Positions 41,054 through 52,970 of a stretch of 64,000 bases of DNA are shown piece by piece (position 1 is the first letter of the stretch; each line of letters opens with the position of its first letter). The notes under the pieces are model-generated. The model did no database searches. It was not told where the DNA came from and was given only the letters and a program-made list of their open reading frames with translations. The DNA comes from Brevibacillus massiliensis (lineage in GTDB: Bacteria > Bacillota > Bacilli > Brevibacillales > Brevibacillaceae): contig NZ_HE978536.1 in assembly GCF_000311785.1 (NCBI RefSeq), positions 116,287 to 180,286 of the forward strand. Reading direction: 5' to 3'. Both the position numbers and the translations under genes were made by a program.

Positions 41054-42913
41054 CTACCCTTCTTTTAAAGCATTTTCCAATTCTAGAATCTTCATCCCTA
41101 CAATGGCTGCTTGATTCTGAAGTTGTTTTTGCACATCCGCATCTCCTTCGCCGGCAGCGAGAAGTTCAAGTTTTTTCAACTCCTCCTGCAGGCGTTCTAA
41201 CTCGGCGCGCTGCGGGTAGTTATTTACTTGTCTGATGTAGTCGCCGATCTCAATGTCAGATACGTCTTCCTTGCACTCCATCATGGCCAATCCCGAGGCT
41301 AATTGCTTAAGCTTTTCATCTTCTACATAATGAATAAAAAGTCCTGGATCTGCTGGGTGTCCCTCAGCATAGTACGCATATAAATAAGCGGCGAGTGCAT
41401 CGTGTTCGTCGACTTGCAAGTGGATCTTGACCTCTGCTTGCACCCGTTCGGCAATGTCCTGATTTCGCATCATGTAATGCAGCAGCATGCGTTCAGCATT
41501 GTAATACGCGGGAGCCAACTGTTTTGCGAGCGTAAATTTGCCATTATTTATACTATTATTCCATGCTGGCGTCACTTTATCCCTTTGTTGATTTATTTTT
41601 TGCTGCTTGTACACTTTTTTCGCTTCTGCTTTCACAGCGTCAAGGGACAGGGAGAATTCCTCCGCCAGGTCTCGCTCGTACATATCACGCTCTACTGAAC
41701 TGTTTAATTCGCTGATAATGGACAGCGCTTCTTGAATAAATTTGGCCTGATCGCTTTTATCTTGTAGTACGCGATTGGCGCGCAAATGTTTCAGGCGAAA
41801 AGCAGTTACAGGCATGGCTTGCAGCAGAACGTGCTGGGAAAAGGCTTCTGCTCCGTGTTTTTGGATGTAGTCATCCGGATCGAGCCCTGGCGGCAGCGGT
41901 GCGATCCGTACCGTGCAGCCAGTCTGCTGCAAAATGTCGACAGCTTTTGCCGTCGCCTCTTGTCCAGCCCGATCTCCGTCGTAACAGAGCAGCACCTGCT
42001 CGGCATTGCGGCGAATCACCCGGGCCTGCTGACCGGTCAGGGCCGTCCCCAAAGTGGCGATTCCCTGCTGGATTCCCGCTTGCCAGGCGGCGACTACATC
42101 GACATAGCCTTCAAACAAAATCGCCTCGTTGCGCTTGCGTATCGGTGAACGGGCGCGGTGAAGGTTGAAGATGGTGCGGCTTTTGTTAAACAGCGGCGTC
42201 TCTGGACTATTGAGGTATTTCGGCTGTCCGCCGTCCAGCGACCGTCCGCCGAAGCCGATGACCCTTCCCTGCGAATCGTGGATCGGAAAGATCACCCGTC
42301 CGCGAAATCTGTCGTAAAATCGCTGTCCCTTTTCGTTCTCGGATACGGATAACAGTCCCGCTTCCACCATTAACGGAAGGGAAAAGCCGCGCTTCTCCAA
42401 AAACTGCATGGTAAAATCCCACGAATCCGGAGCAAAGCCGATTTCAAACTGGGCAATTGTCGCTTCTGTCAGGCCGCGCTTTTGCAGGTACCGCATCGCT
42501 TCCATGCCGTACGGCGTTGAGGTTAGTACATAATGGTATAGTTTCGCCACAAGTTGATGCGCTTCATACATAGCCTGCTTTTCCGGATTTTCAGCCGCAG
42601 CATGCAGATTGTGAGTGACGGGAACCGGAATGCCCGCCCGCTCTGCGAGCTTGTGCAGGGCTTCCGCAAACGTCAATTGCTCGATTTGCATCACGAAGTC
42701 GAACACGCTGCCGCCTGCCCCGCAGCCAAAGCAGTGAAAAAATTGTCGATCTGCATTTACGTTGAAAGAAGGCGTTTTCTCGGAATGAAAGGGACACAAC
42801 CCGACGAGTGCCCGCCCGCTCTTCCTTAGTTGAACGTATTCCCCAACGACATCAACAATATCGACTGCCGCCCGAACCCGGGTAACAAGGTCGTCCGACG
42901 AGGGACTAGACAT
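41054..42913 (-). CDS. dnaG: DNA primase DnaG
   Basis: This 619-residue replication primase has an N-terminal zinc finger CPFHSEKTPSFNVNADRQFF followed by HCFGCGAGG. The catalytic core contains RGRVIFPIHDSQGRVIGFGG and the TOPRIM motifs ILFEGYVDVVAAWQAG and LLCYDGDRAGQEA. A C-terminal helicase-interaction region ends the protein. The ATG at 42913 is eight bases after AGGTG; one two codons upstream is only two bases away. It lies between the PPDK regulatory-protein gene and sigA. Confidence 0.97.
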   Translation of the reverse strand: MSSPSSDDLVTRVRAAVDIVDVVGEYVQLRKSGRALVGLCPFHSEKTPSFNVNADRQFFHCFGCGAGGSVFDFVMQIEQLTFAEALHKLAERAGIPVPVTHNLHAAAENPEKQAMYEAHQLVAKLYHYVLTSTPYGMEAMRYLQKRGLTEATIAQFEIGFAPDSWDFTMQFLEKRGFSLPLMVEAGLLSVSENEKGQRFYDRFRGRVIFPIHDSQGRVIGFGGRSLDGGQPKYLNSPETPLFNKSRTIFNLHRARSPIRKRNEAILFEGYVDVVAAWQAGIQQGIATLGTALTGQQARVIRRNAEQVLLCYDGDRAGQEATAKAVDILQQTGCTVRIAPLPPGLDPDDYIQKHGAEAFSQHVLLQAMPVTAFRLKHLRANRVLQDKSDQAKFIQEALSIISELNSSVERDMYERDLAEEFSLSLDAVKAEAKKVYKQQKINQQRDKVTPAWNNSINNGKFTLAKQLAPAYYNAERMLLHYMMRNQDIAERVQAEVKIHLQVDEHDALAAYLYAYYAEGHPADPGLFIHYVEDEKLKQLASGLAMMECKEDVSDIEIGDYIRQVNNYPQRAELERLQEELKKLELLAAGEGDADVQKQLQNQAAIVGMKILELENALKEG

Positions 42914-42977
42914 CTGCATTTCACCTTTTTTTTAAGAGTGAGGATATTTATTTCGTCAGGATTCGATAAATTCCTCC

Positions 42978-43079
42978 CTATTTCGCAGCTTCTTTTTTTT
43001 CCATTTGGTGGCGAATGTAAGCGGCGATATGATCCCATTCGCCGCCTCGCGCAATTTGATTCTGTAAGTAATTCGACAA
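42978..43079 (-). CDS. Possible 33-residue protein upstream of dnaG
   Basis: A TTG-initiated frame of 33 codons sits between ppsR and dnaG, where B. subtilis has the unrelated yqxD. The product begins SNYLQNQIARGGEWDHIAAY and ends in a charged helix (QMEKKEAAK). AGGAG abuts the TTG and GAGGAG lies ten bases before it, so initiation is plausible but not ideal. Codon use is compatible with coding. I do not recognise the family. Confidence 0.4.
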   Translation of the reverse strand: MSNYLQNQIARGGEWDHIAAYIRHQMEKKEAAK

Positions 43080-43103
43080 CTCCTTACAAACTCCTCTTTT
43101 TGT

Positions 43104-43940
43104 TCAAGACTGTCCTTGCTTTAGCTTGTTGCGGCGGATGATCTCCAAAATGATGTTGGCCGTTTCTTCGACGGCTTTATTTGACACGTCGATCACCGGA
43201 CAGCCGATGCGATCCAGCACCTTTTTGGAGTAGGCCAGCTCTTCGTTGATGCGGTCAATCGTCGCGTAGTTGGCCTGTGATGTGAGCCCGAGGGCCTTTA
43301 ACCGCTCCGTGCGGATGGAGTTTAACTGTGCAGCATCTATCGTAAGCCCGATACACCGCTCCGGCGGAAGCTGGAACAACTCTTCCGGCGGCTCCACCTC
43401 CGGTACCAGCGGGACGTTGGCTACCTTGAAACGCTTGTTGGCCAAATACATCGAAAGCGGCGTCTTGGATGTACGGGAAACGCCGATCAGCACGACATCG
43501 GCGCGCAGCAGCCCGCGCGGGTCCCGCCCGTCGTCGTACTTGACGGCAAATTCAATCGCGTCTACTTTGCGGAAGTACTCTTCGTCGAGTCTGCGTACGA
43601 GACCAGGCTTGTATTTGGGCTGTGTGTGCAGAATCTCCTGCAGCGTGTTCATCAGCGGTCCCATGACATCTACGATCGGCACGCCTGCCTTGTCAGCCTT
43701 TTCCATGATGTACGCTTTCAATTCGGGAATCACCAGGGTAAACACGATCATCGCGCCGGATTCCTTGGCCGAGCTGACGATCTCGTCAATCGAACCCGTA
43801 TCCTCGATGTACGGGTACTTGATGACGTCAATGAGATGGTTGTCAAACTGGCTTGCGACCGCGCGAACGACAAATTCGGCTGTTTCGCCAATCGAGTCCG
43901 AGACGACGTAGATCACTTGTCCTTGACGGTTTGCCTGCAT
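43104..43940 (-). CDS. yqfL: Pyruvate phosphate dikinase regulatory protein (PPSR/YqfL, DUF299)
   Basis: This 278-residue bifunctional Ser/Thr kinase and phosphorylase controls PPDK or PEP synthetase by ADP-dependent phosphorylation. Signatures are [33 protein letters not shown], and the nucleotide-binding [20 protein letters not shown]. The ATG at 43940 is nine bases after AGGAGG; an ATG two codons upstream is too close. It follows ccpN directly, the conserved pair in bacilli that couples gluconeogenic gene control with PEP-cycle control. Confidence 0.93.
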   Translation of the reverse strand: MQANRQGQVIYVVSDSIGETAEFVVRAVASQFDNHLIDVIKYPYIEDTGSIDEIVSSAKESGAMIVFTLVIPELKAYIMEKADKAGVPIVDVMGPLMNTLQEILHTQPKYKPGLVRRLDEEYFRKVDAIEFAVKYDDGRDPRGLLRADVVLIGVSRTSKTPLSMYLANKRFKVANVPLVPEVEPPEELFQLPPERCIGLTIDAAQLNSIRTERLKALGLTSQANYATIDRINEELAYSKKVLDRIGCPVIDVSNKAVEETANIILEIIRRNKLKQGQS

Positions 43941-43953
43941 TTCCATTCTCCTC

Positions 43954-44595
43954 CTAAACCATCGGCTCTTGGCCCAGTTCGACAAACGCTTTGGCTATTG
44001 TCGTTTTCGTCACTCTTCCCAGCAGTTCAAAATTGCGTCCATCCCCTTCCTCCGCTCTGACGACGGGAAGGGAATCGATCTGGAAGTCAATCAGCTTCTT
44101 TGCCGCGGCAAACAAACTCTCTTCAGGAAAAATCGTCACGATGTTGGGCATGCGGGTCATGATGATGCTGACCGGCATATCCTCCAACGTTTTGTTGCCG
44201 AGGGAAGCGCGCAGCAGGTCCTTGCGGGAGACCACACCGGCGAGGTATCCTTTTTGGTTGACGATAAACAGCGTACCGACGTCCTCAAGGAACAGCGTGA
44301 CGATCGCATCATAGACGGACGCCGACTCCTGTACCACGATGGGCATCGCCTTGTAATCGTTCACCAAGAGTTTGTGCAGCCGCTCGCTGATGACGTTGGA
44401 AGCCTTGCGACCGGCATAAAAATAACCCACGCGCGGCCTTGCTTCCAGGTAACCCGACATGGTCAAAATAGAGAGATCTGGACGCAGCGTAGCACGGGTG
44501 AGATGAAGCCTCTCGGCAATATGCTCACCCGTGATCGGACCTTCGTCCTTTACAATTTGCAGGATCTGCTCTTGTCGCTTGGTAAGTTCGATGAT
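43954..44595 (-). CDS. ccpN: Gluconeogenesis repressor CcpN (HTH plus CBS domains), AUC start
   Basis: This 213-residue regulator is homologous to B. subtilis CcpN (YqzB), which represses gapB and pckA on glycolytic carbon. The HTH reads [20 protein letters not shown] followed by [19 protein letters not shown]; two CBS domains follow ([20 protein letters not shown] and [20 protein letters not shown]). The frame has no ATG, GTG or TTG at its N-terminus: an in-frame TGA (44601-44599) is followed by TCC, ATC, ATC, GAA. The ATC codons at 44595 or 44592 lie just after GGTGATCC, an exact complement of the 16S rRNA 3' end, so AUC initiation is the simplest reading. Taking the internal ATG at 44466 would delete the HTH. 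Confidence 0.85.
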   Translation of the reverse strand: MIELTKRQEQILQIVKDEGPITGEHIAERLHLTRATLRPDLSILTMSGYLEARPRVGYFYAGRKASNVISERLHKLLVNDYKAMPIVVQESASVYDAIVTLFLEDVGTLFIVNQKGYLAGVVSRKDLLRASLGNKTLEDMPVSIIMTRMPNIVTIFPEESLFAAAKKLIDFQIDSLPVVRAEEGDGRNFELLGRVTKTTIAKAFVELGQEPMV

Positions 44596-44683
44596 GGATC
44601 ACCACCGGTTCATTTGCTTGTCTATCCTAGTATTACTCTATTTAGCCGCACTTTTCCTGCTTTCGGGATGAAAAATGAAAAGA

Positions 44684-44712
44684 CAAACGCCTCCGCAATG
44701 TATTCCGGAGGC
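44684..44712 (-). terminator. Terminator after glyS
   Basis: GCCTCCG (44689-44695) pairs with CGGAGGC (44706-44712); the A-rich left flank supplies the minus-strand T-rich tail. It closes the glyQ-glyS unit ahead of ccpN. Confidence 0.7.
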
Positions 44713-44729
44713 ATTGGTTCACGTGTAAT

Positions 44730-46808
44730 TTAAGCAAAGACGAGTTTGGTGAAGTCGGCAAAACGCTGGATCTCCGCCGATACGTTGGCGAGCAGAGCCA
44801 GGCGGTTGCGGCGGACCCGCTCGTCCTCGGCCATGACCATCACGCTGTCAAAAAAGCCGCGAATCGGTTCGGAGAGGGAAGCGAGCACGGAGAGCACCCG
44901 CTGCAGTTCGCCGCTCCGGTACAAGTCGGAGACTTCGCGATGCACGGATTGATACGCCTGATGCAAGACGCTCTCCGCTTCCTCCTGGAAGCAGGCAGTG
45001 TCCACCTCGAATGAATCCGCCTTCTGTGACAGGTTGTAGGCGCGGTTAAACTGCTCGACCGTCGCCTTGAAGTCATCTGCCGCGACCGCTTCCATCAGCG
45101 CCTTGGCCTTGGCCAGAAGCTGTGTCACATCGGAGATGTCCGCAGCCAATACGGCGTCGATCACGTCGTAGCGAACGTGTTCTTCCTGCAGCACATTCTT
45201 CAGCCGCAGCGCGAAGAAATCAAACAAGTCGCGCTCCACTTCCGCCCCCGGACGATTCGCGATGCCCTGCTCCCGATAAGCCTTGAGGGCGAAGCCAAAC
45301 AGTTCGGACAGCGGCAGGGGCCAGCCGCGGTCGGCGATGATTTGCACGATCCCGGCAGCCTGGCGGCGCAGCGCGTACGGGTCGGCTGAACCGGTCGGAA
45401 TGATCCCGATGGAGAAGCAGCCGACGATCGTATCCAGTTTGTCCGCGATGCTGACGACGGCTCCCTCGTCAGAGCCCGGCAATTCGTCGCCGGCGTGGCG
45501 CGGCAGGTAATGTTCGAAGACCCCCTTGGCGACTGCCGGCTCTTCTCCGGCTTTTCGGGCGTAGTCTTCCCCCATAATTCCCTGCAATTCCGGGAACTCG
45601 CCGACCATATTGGTCACTAGGTCAAACTTGGCGATTTGGGCAATCCGTTCGGCTCGTCTTACCGCCTCTGCAGGCAAGGACAAGGCAGCGGCGATCTGTT
45701 TCACGACCTTTTGCACGCGTCGTACTTTGTCGCCAATCGTCCCCAACTCCTCGTGGAAGACGATCGACTCCAGCCGCTTGAGACAATCTTCTATCGACAG
45801 TTTTTGATCTTCCTCATAAAAGAAACGAGCGTCAGACAGACGGGCGCGCAATACCTTCTCGTTGCCGCGAGCCACGTTGTCGAGCGAGCGGGAATCTCCG
45901 TTGCGGACCGTCACAAAGTGCGGCAGCAGCTGTCCCGCCTTGTCTTCCACCGGGAAGTAGCGCTGATGTTCGCGCATCGAGGTGACCAGCACTTCCCTCG
46001 GAATCTGCAAAAAGTCCGGATGAAAACTGCCGGACAGCGCAGTCGGATACTCCACCAGATGCACCACTTCGTCGAGCAAATCCTGATCGATCGGAATGCG
46101 CCAGCCGTTTTCTTTCTCGAAATGCTCCAGCTGCTCCCGAATCAGCTTGCGCCGCTCCTCTGAGTCGACCATGACGTACTGCTCCGCCAATTTTGCGGCG
46201 TATTCCTGCGGAGTCGATATCTCGACGTCGCCTCCCAGAAACCGATGGCCGCGGCTGATGCGCCCCGACCGGACGTCGGCAATCTCCATCGGAATGACAT
46301 CCTCGCCAAACAGTGCGACCAACCAGCGAATCGGCCGGACGTACTTCAGCTTGTGAGCCCCCCAGCGCATGTTTTTCGGAAAGCTCATCCCGGTGATGAC
46401 CTCGGCGAGCGCCGGCAGCAGACCAGCCGTTTCCACACCGACCTCGTTTTTCCGGGCGTACACGTACTCGGTGCCGTTTACCTCTTTGAAGAAAAGCTGA
46501 TCCGGTTCCACGCCGTTGCTGCGGGCGAAGCCGAGCGCCGCCTTCGTCCAGTTGCCCGCTTCGTCTACCGCGATCTTGCGGGAGGGGCCTTTTGCCTCTT
46601 CGCTCTGGTCTGCCTGCTTTTCGCTCACGCCGCTGACGAGCACCGCCAGCCGCCGCGGAGAGTCGTACGCTTTCACCCTGTCATAGGAAATCCGCTGTGC
46701 CTGCAGCCATTTTTCTGTTTTCTCCGTCAGTTGCTGGACAGCTCCGGCGACAAAACGGGCCGGCATTTCTTCCGTTCCAATCTCCAACAGCAGGTCTCGT
46801 TTACTCAC
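44730..46808 (-). CDS. glyS: Glycyl-tRNA synthetase beta subunit
   Basis: This 692-residue beta chain of the bacterial alpha2beta2 glycyl-tRNA synthetase begins [19 protein letters not shown], has [20 protein letters not shown] and [20 protein letters not shown], and ends with the anticodon-binding DALR-like domain ([20 protein letters not shown]). The start is the GTG at 46808 with GGGGAGAG upstream; it overlaps the end of glyQ by 8 nt. Both subunits are needed for activity. Expression is set by the T-box upstream of glyQ. Confidence 0.96.
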   Translation of the reverse strand: MSKRDLLLEIGTEEMPARFVAGAVQQLTEKTEKWLQAQRISYDRVKAYDSPRRLAVLVSGVSEKQADQSEEAKGPSRKIAVDEAGNWTKAALGFARSNGVEPDQLFFKEVNGTEYVYARKNEVGVETAGLLPALAEVITGMSFPKNMRWGAHKLKYVRPIRWLVALFGEDVIPMEIADVRSGRISRGHRFLGGDVEISTPQEYAAKLAEQYVMVDSEERRKLIREQLEHFEKENGWRIPIDQDLLDEVVHLVEYPTALSGSFHPDFLQIPREVLVTSMREHQRYFPVEDKAGQLLPHFVTVRNGDSRSLDNVARGNEKVLRARLSDARFFYEEDQKLSIEDCLKRLESIVFHEELGTIGDKVRRVQKVVKQIAAALSLPAEAVRRAERIAQIAKFDLVTNMVGEFPELQGIMGEDYARKAGEEPAVAKGVFEHYLPRHAGDELPGSDEGAVVSIADKLDTIVGCFSIGIIPTGSADPYALRRQAAGIVQIIADRGWPLPLSELFGFALKAYREQGIANRPGAEVERDLFDFFALRLKNVLQEEHVRYDVIDAVLAADISDVTQLLAKAKALMEAVAADDFKATVEQFNRAYNLSQKADSFEVDTACFQEEAESVLHQAYQSVHREVSDLYRSGELQRVLSVLASLSEPIRGFFDSVMVMAEDERVRRNRLALLANVSAEIQRFADFTKLVFA

Positions 46809-47694
46809 TTTTGCTCTCCCCTTTCGCCAATAGCGGGAAGCCGAGCCGCTCCCGTTCGTTGTAATAGGTCTGCGCCACTTCGCGGGCGAGGTTGCGGACG
46901 CGGGCAATGTATCCGGTGCGCTCCGTCACGCTGATCGCCCCGCGGGCATCCAGCAGGTTAAACGTATGCGAGCACTTCAGGACGTAATCGTAGGCCGGAA
47001 AAACGAGATGCTGCTCCATCGCCCGCTTGGCTTCCGCTTCATAGGTGCCAAACAGCGAAAACAGCATGGAGGCGTCCGCCACTTCAAACGAGTACTTCGA
47101 ATGTTCGTACTCAGGCTGGTGGAACACGTCCCCATAGGTAAAGCCGTCTACCCAGACGAGGTCGAATACGTTCTCCTTGTCTTGCAGATAAGATGCCAGC
47201 CGCTCCAGCCCGTAGGTAATCTCCACGGCGACCGGGTCGCAGTCGATGCCGCCCACCTGCTGGAAGTACGTGAACTGGGTGACTTCCATCCCGTCAAGCC
47301 ACACTTCCCAGCCGAGTCCCCAGGCGCCCAAGGTCGGAGCTTCCCAGTTGTCTTCGACAAAGCGGATATCGTGGTCAAGCGGCTCGATGCCGAGCTGCCG
47401 CAGACTGTCCAGATACAGTTCCTGGATATTGTCCGGCGACGGCTTCATGATCACCTGGAATTGATGGTGCTGGTACAGGCGGTTGGGATTTTCTCCGTAG
47501 CGTCCGTCTGCCGGGCGCCGCGACGGCTCCACATAGGCTACGTTCCACGGCTCCGGGCCGATCGTGCGCAGATACGTCATCGGGTTCATCGTCCCCGCCC
47601 CTTTTTCCACATCGTAGGGTTGGACGATCAGGCAGTTTTGCTTGGCCCAAAAATTCTGCAGAGTCAGGATCATCTCTTGAAAGGTCATACTCAT
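46801..47694 (-). CDS. glyQ: Glycyl-tRNA synthetase alpha subunit
   Basis: This 297-residue alpha subunit carries the class II catalytic core: [60 protein letters not shown] and [18 protein letters not shown]. The ATG at 47694 is eleven bases after GGAGG; a much longer open frame upstream runs through the T-box and is not coding. It is followed by glyS in the same T-box-controlled operon. Confidence 0.97.
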   Translation of the reverse strand: MSMTFQEMILTLQNFWAKQNCLIVQPYDVEKGAGTMNPMTYLRTIGPEPWNVAYVEPSRRPADGRYGENPNRLYQHHQFQVIMKPSPDNIQELYLDSLRQLGIEPLDHDIRFVEDNWEAPTLGAWGLGWEVWLDGMEVTQFTYFQQVGGIDCDPVAVEITYGLERLASYLQDKENVFDLVWVDGFTYGDVFHQPEYEHSKYSFEVADASMLFSLFGTYEAEAKRAMEQHLVFPAYDYVLKCSHTFNLLDARGAISVTERTGYIARVRNLAREVAQTYYNERERLGFPLLAKGESKSE

Positions 47695-47749
47695 AAAAAC
47701 TTCCACCTCCTGAATGTAACGCGGCTGCTCGCCGGAATCGCCGCACGTC

Positions 47750-47980
47750 AAAAAACCTCTCGTCCCTGCACTGACATGACAGTGCAGGGACGAGAGGTAC
47801 TCCCGCGGTTCCACCCTACTTGACAGCCGTAATGCAAGCTGTCCGCTTTTGCTAATCACATGCTCCAGAACGCCCTTCGTCGGCATGGCTACCGGGCTTT
47901 CACCATCCCCGGTTCGCTTCACAAGCCAGCGGCCCACTACTCTTTTCTTTCGTCGCATCGCATCGTTATAAAGATTTATT
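47750..47980 (-). promoter_or_regulatory. Glycine T-box riboswitch controlling glyQS
   Basis: The T-box sequence AGGGTGGAACCGCG is present on the minus strand (47804-47817). It is followed by an 18-bp perfect terminator stem, 47756-47773 with 47780-47797, and a T-run. The stem I region lies upstream to about 47980. The UGGA in the T-box bulge fits U73 of glycine tRNA, which is seen in tRNA-Gly at 20999. Uncharged tRNA-Gly should stabilise the antiterminator. I did not fix the specifier codon with certainty; GGC is expected. Confidence 0.93.
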
Positions 47981-47985
47981 GATTT

Positions 47986-48014
47986 ATGATAGCGAAAAAC
48001 CAAAATCATGTCAA
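47986..48014 (-). promoter_or_regulatory. Promoter of the T-box-glyQS operon
   Basis: On the minus strand a consensus TTGACA (48009-48014) and TATCAT (47986-47991) are 17 nt apart, placing the transcript start near 47979 at the beginning of the T-box leader. Confidence 0.8.
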
Positions 48015-48025
48015 CTGCAAGCCGG

Positions 48026-48781
48026 TCAGGTCGGAAACAGTTTTTCCACCTGATCGAGAAAATGGCGGCTTTTCAGACGAATATCCAGATGCTCATCGAT
48101 GAAACGGCGCATGACATGGCGCAGTTGGCTCCTCGTCGCGTCCCTCAGTTCAATCTCGCCGAGCCGCTCCAGGTCGAACAGTTGAAACAGGCGCAGCAGT
48201 TTCCACACAACCTCACTGACCGCGATCGCATGCGGATCGCTGGTGCGGCAATCCGGACAGAGCAGTCCCCCCTGGGTCACGCTGAACACGTACGGCTCCT
48301 GCTCCGCCCCGCAGCGGACACACCCTTGCAGATGAGGGCGGATTCCCGCTACAACCAGCATTTTGCTTTCAAAAATGCGGGAAAGCACTTCCGGGTCCTT
48401 CCCCTCGTCGAGATAGCGGTAGGTCAAAAGCAGCAGTTGAAACAGATAAGGATTGGCTTCGTTTTCCGGGGTGAGACGGTCAAGCAATTCGGCGATGTAA
48501 GCGGCATAGGCGGTGCGGAACAAGTCCTGCCGCAGGTCGGGGTAGGCATCGGCAATTTCCCCTTGCGACAAGTCAGGCATCCCGGGGCCGGGGCTTTTTT
48601 TGCAGAGAAAAAAACCGTGCGTAAACAATTGGGACACGGCGGCCAGGCGGCTTTTCGGCTTCTTTGCGCCGCGAGCCATCAGCCCAACCTTGCCGTGTTC
48701 TCTGGTGTAAACGGTAATTACTTTACTGGACTCGCCATAATCGGTACTGCGGATGACGATTCCTTCCCACTTTACAAGCAT
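48026..48781 (-). CDS. recO: DNA repair protein RecO
   Basis: This 251-residue recombination mediator anneals ssDNA and works with RecR to load RecA. The N-terminal OB-fold begins [20 protein letters not shown] and [12 protein letters not shown] follows; the zinc-binding region is [15 protein letters not shown] with LLCPDC. Length and the position between yqzL and the glyQS leader are as in other bacilli. Its start overlaps yqzL by 10 nt. Confidence 0.95.
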   Translation of the reverse strand: MLVKWEGIVIRSTDYGESSKVITVYTREHGKVGLMARGAKKPKSRLAAVSQLFTHGFFLCKKSPGPGMPDLSQGEIADAYPDLRQDLFRTAYAAYIAELLDRLTPENEANPYLFQLLLLTYRYLDEGKDPEVLSRIFESKMLVVAGIRPHLQGCVRCGAEQEPYVFSVTQGGLLCPDCRTSDPHAIAVSEVVWKLLRLFQLFDLERLGEIELRDATRSQLRHVMRRFIDEHLDIRLKSRHFLDQVEKLFPT

Positions 48782-48927
48782 ACCTGTGTTTCACCCGGTT
48801 CCGACTGGGTGGAATCCGCCGCTTCATCGATGACTGCCGCTGCTTCGAGGCAGTTCTCCCGATAAAGCAGATAGGCGTGGATGTCGCCGGTTGAAGCGAA
48901 ATAGCGCCAAGAAAAGTCGCGAAGCAT
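48772..48927 (-). CDS. yqzL: YqzL family small protein
   Basis: This 51-residue protein begins [20 protein letters not shown], matching the short YqzL family of bacilli that always sits between era and recO. The ATG at 48927 is nine bases after AGGAAGGG; two earlier ATGs abut that site and are excluded. The conserved head is followed by a variable acidic tail. The function is unknown. Confidence 0.85.
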   Translation of the reverse strand: MLRDFSWRYFASTGDIHAYLLYRENCLEAAAVIDEAADSTQSEPGETQVCL

Positions 48928-49035
48928 AAGCATCATCCCTTCCTGTTTCCGCTGTATCCACTGCTGTTTATAGATTCCACACCAGCATGTAGTTCTATGC
49001 CTTGGAAAACTTACCACGTATACTCCCAATCCGCG

Positions 49036-51036
<2,001 letters not shown>

Positions 51037-51069
51037 GGATGAACCTCTACTCCTTTCCATTCGCCGAAC

Positions 51070-51453
51070 TCAACCCATGAGGATTGTGGTTATTTTGTCC
51101 CAGAGCGGCGGACCAAACACACAGCAAGCGATCACGATGGCGACAACCGCTGCCAACAGGACGGCGCCGGCAGCCGTGTCTTTCGCCGCCTTCGCCTTTG
51201 CGTGCCATTCTTCGGTGACCAGGTCTACTGCCGACTCGATGGCCGTGTTGACCAACTCCAGCGACAAGACCAACCCGATAGAAAAAAAGACCAGCAAAAC
51301 ATCGCCGCGCGGAATGTGCAGCCACCACGCAGAGAGCAGGACGAGAACCGCTGCTGTCGCGTGAATTTGCATGTTTCGCTGTGTCTTCAAGGCAAAGACA
51401 ATACCGGCGCAGGCCCAGCAGGCGCTGCGCCAAAAACGGCGCAACTCTTTCAC
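51070..51453 (-). CDS. dgkA: Diacylglycerol/undecaprenol kinase
   Basis: This 127-residue three-helix membrane kinase carries the family motifs RNMQIHATAAVLVL, LVLSLELVNTAIESAVDLVT and HAKAKAAKDTAAGAVLLAAV, with the catalytic Glu in the first part of ELVNTAIE. In Gram-positive bacteria this protein recycles undecaprenol for cell-wall synthesis. It lies 10 nt downstream of ybeY, its conserved neighbour. Confidence 0.94.
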   Translation of the reverse strand: MKELRRFWRSACWACAGIVFALKTQRNMQIHATAAVLVLLSAWWLHIPRGDVLLVFFSIGLVLSLELVNTAIESAVDLVTEEWHAKAKAAKDTAAGAVLLAAVVAIVIACCVFGPPLWDKITTILMG

Positions 51454-51463
51454 GGGATAACCC

Positions 51464-51943
51464 CTACCTCGTCAAGCCCATTTTTTGCAAGACCTCTTCC
51501 TGACGGCCAAACATCTCTTTCTCCTCTTCCTCGGTCCCATGGTCGTAGCCCAGCAGGTGCAGAAAGCCGTGAACGGCTAAAAATCCGATCTCCCGCTCAA
51601 AGGAGTGCCCGTAATCCTCTGCCTGCGCCCGAGTGCGGGGAATGGAGATCACGATGTCGCCGAGCGCGTTGGGAAACAAATCCTGCTCCGCTTCGTCCAC
51701 GAAAATCTCCGGCTCGTCTTCGCCCATTTCATTTAACGCGAAAGAGATCACGTCGGTCGGTCGGTCGACTCCCCTGTACTCGCGGTTCAGCTCGTGTATG
51801 CGCTCGTCATCCACCAGCGATACGACCACTTCACCCGAGACCTCTTCCAGCTCTGCGGCGGTCTGCAGGCACTGCTCGATCAATTGATACACCGCGGCGG
51901 AGATCTCTTCATCCTGTTCGTTGATTATCTCGATGGTCAACAT
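51464..51943 (-). CDS. ybeY: Endoribonuclease YbeY
   Basis: This 159-residue metalloprotein acts in rRNA maturation and ribosome quality control. The zinc motif HGFLHLLGYDHGTEEE (H3 pattern) is intact, and LNREYRGVDRPTDVISFAL precedes it. An in-frame extension upstream lacks a ribosome-binding site; the ATG at 51943 has CGGAG. It follows phoH by 22 nt. Confidence 0.95.
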   Translation of the reverse strand: MLTIEIINEQDEEISAAVYQLIEQCLQTAAELEEVSGEVVVSLVDDERIHELNREYRGVDRPTDVISFALNEMGEDEPEIFVDEAEQDLFPNALGDIVISIPRTRAQAEDYGHSFEREIGFLAVHGFLHLLGYDHGTEEEEKEMFGRQEEVLQKMGLTR

Positions 51944-51965
51944 GTTCACTCCGGCCCCTCTTCGT

Positions 51966-52937
51966 TTATGGATTGCCTGCCGCTTCCGAGGCAGCATAGG
52001 CCTGTATCATCTTCTGGACAAGACTGTGCCGCACGACGTCAGCTTCCTGAAAATGGATAAAGGAAATCTCCGGAATGTCGCGCAGGATTCGTTCGGCCGC
52101 CTGCAATCCAGACTTTTTCCCTTTGGGCAAATCGATCTGCGTCACATCCCCGGTGACGACCATTTTGGAGCCGAAGCCGAGCCGGGTAAGGAACATTTTC
52201 ATCTGTTCGTAAGTGGTATTCTGCGCTTCGTCCAAAATGACAAAGCAGTCCTCCAGCGTTCGTCCGCGCATATAGGCAAGCGGCGCCACTTCAATCAGGC
52301 CGCGTTCCATCATTTTCAACACCTGCTCATTGCCGAGCATGTCGTAGAGAGCATCGTACAGCGGGCGCAGGTAGGGATCCACCTTTTCCTGCAAATCCCC
52401 CGGTAAAAATCCCAGGCTTTCCCCTGCTTCTACGGCGGGACGGGTCAATACGATCCGTTTTACCCGGCCGCTCTTCAAGGCGCTTACGGCCATAACAACC
52501 GCCAAATAGGTCTTGCCAGTCCCTGCCGGACCAATGCCAAAGACGATATCATGCCGCTTGATCGCAGACAAGTAATGCCGCTGTCCCAGCGTCTTGGCAC
52601 GAATCGGTTTACCGCGCTGCGTTCTCGCCACTTCCTCGTCGAACAGGCAGAGCAACTGCTTCGCCTCCCCTCTGTCCGCAAGTTTGAGCGCGTACGCTAC
52701 ATCTCTCTCCGATAGCGTCATCCCGCGCCGCACGAGCTGGATCAGGACGTCAAACAGCGAGGCAAGCTTGTCTACTTCCTCCTTGTCGCCGCTGATCGCC
52801 AGCTCTTCACTGCGGATGATGATTTTGGCAGTTGTATGATCCTCTATCTGCTTCAGATAAACGTCGTGCGGACCGAATAGCATCAACGCTTCGGCTGCAT
52901 CAGTAAACCGGATGCTGACCTCTTCTTTGACCGGCAA
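51966..52937 (-). CDS. phoH: PhoH family ATPase
   Basis: This 323-residue PhoH-like protein is an ATP-binding, RNA-associated member of the family. The Walker A motif is GIGPAGTGKTYLAV and the Walker B region DCFVILDEAQNTTYEQ; TRPAVEAGESLGFLPGDLQE is the PhoH signature. It starts with TTG. Its place between yqfD and ybeY is the standard bacillus order, and a link with YbeY in RNA metabolism is commonly inferred. Confidence 0.95.
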   Translation of the reverse strand: MPVKEEVSIRFTDAAEALMLFGPHDVYLKQIEDHTTAKIIIRSEELAISGDKEEVDKLASLFDVLIQLVRRGMTLSERDVAYALKLADRGEAKQLLCLFDEEVARTQRGKPIRAKTLGQRHYLSAIKRHDIVFGIGPAGTGKTYLAVVMAVSALKSGRVKRIVLTRPAVEAGESLGFLPGDLQEKVDPYLRPLYDALYDMLGNEQVLKMMERGLIEVAPLAYMRGRTLEDCFVILDEAQNTTYEQMKMFLTRLGFGSKMVVTGDVTQIDLPKGKKSGLQAAERILRDIPEISFIHFQEADVVRHSLVQKMIQAYAASEAAGNP

Positions 52938-52970
52938 AGACTTCCATCTCCTTATCTGTAACGTAGTAAC

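Noticed and set aside
43954-44466. CcpN as a 170-residue CBS-only protein
   Set aside because: The HTH of CcpN is encoded without interruption upstream in the same frame; only the start codon is unusual.
47695-48009. N-terminal extension of glyQ to 48009
   Set aside because: The extension runs through the T-box leader; the homology begins at the ATG after GGAGG.
51047-51433. 128-codon minus-strand frame overlapping dgkA
   Set aside because: It is a frame-shifted shadow of dgkA, which carries all kinase motifs in the other frame.
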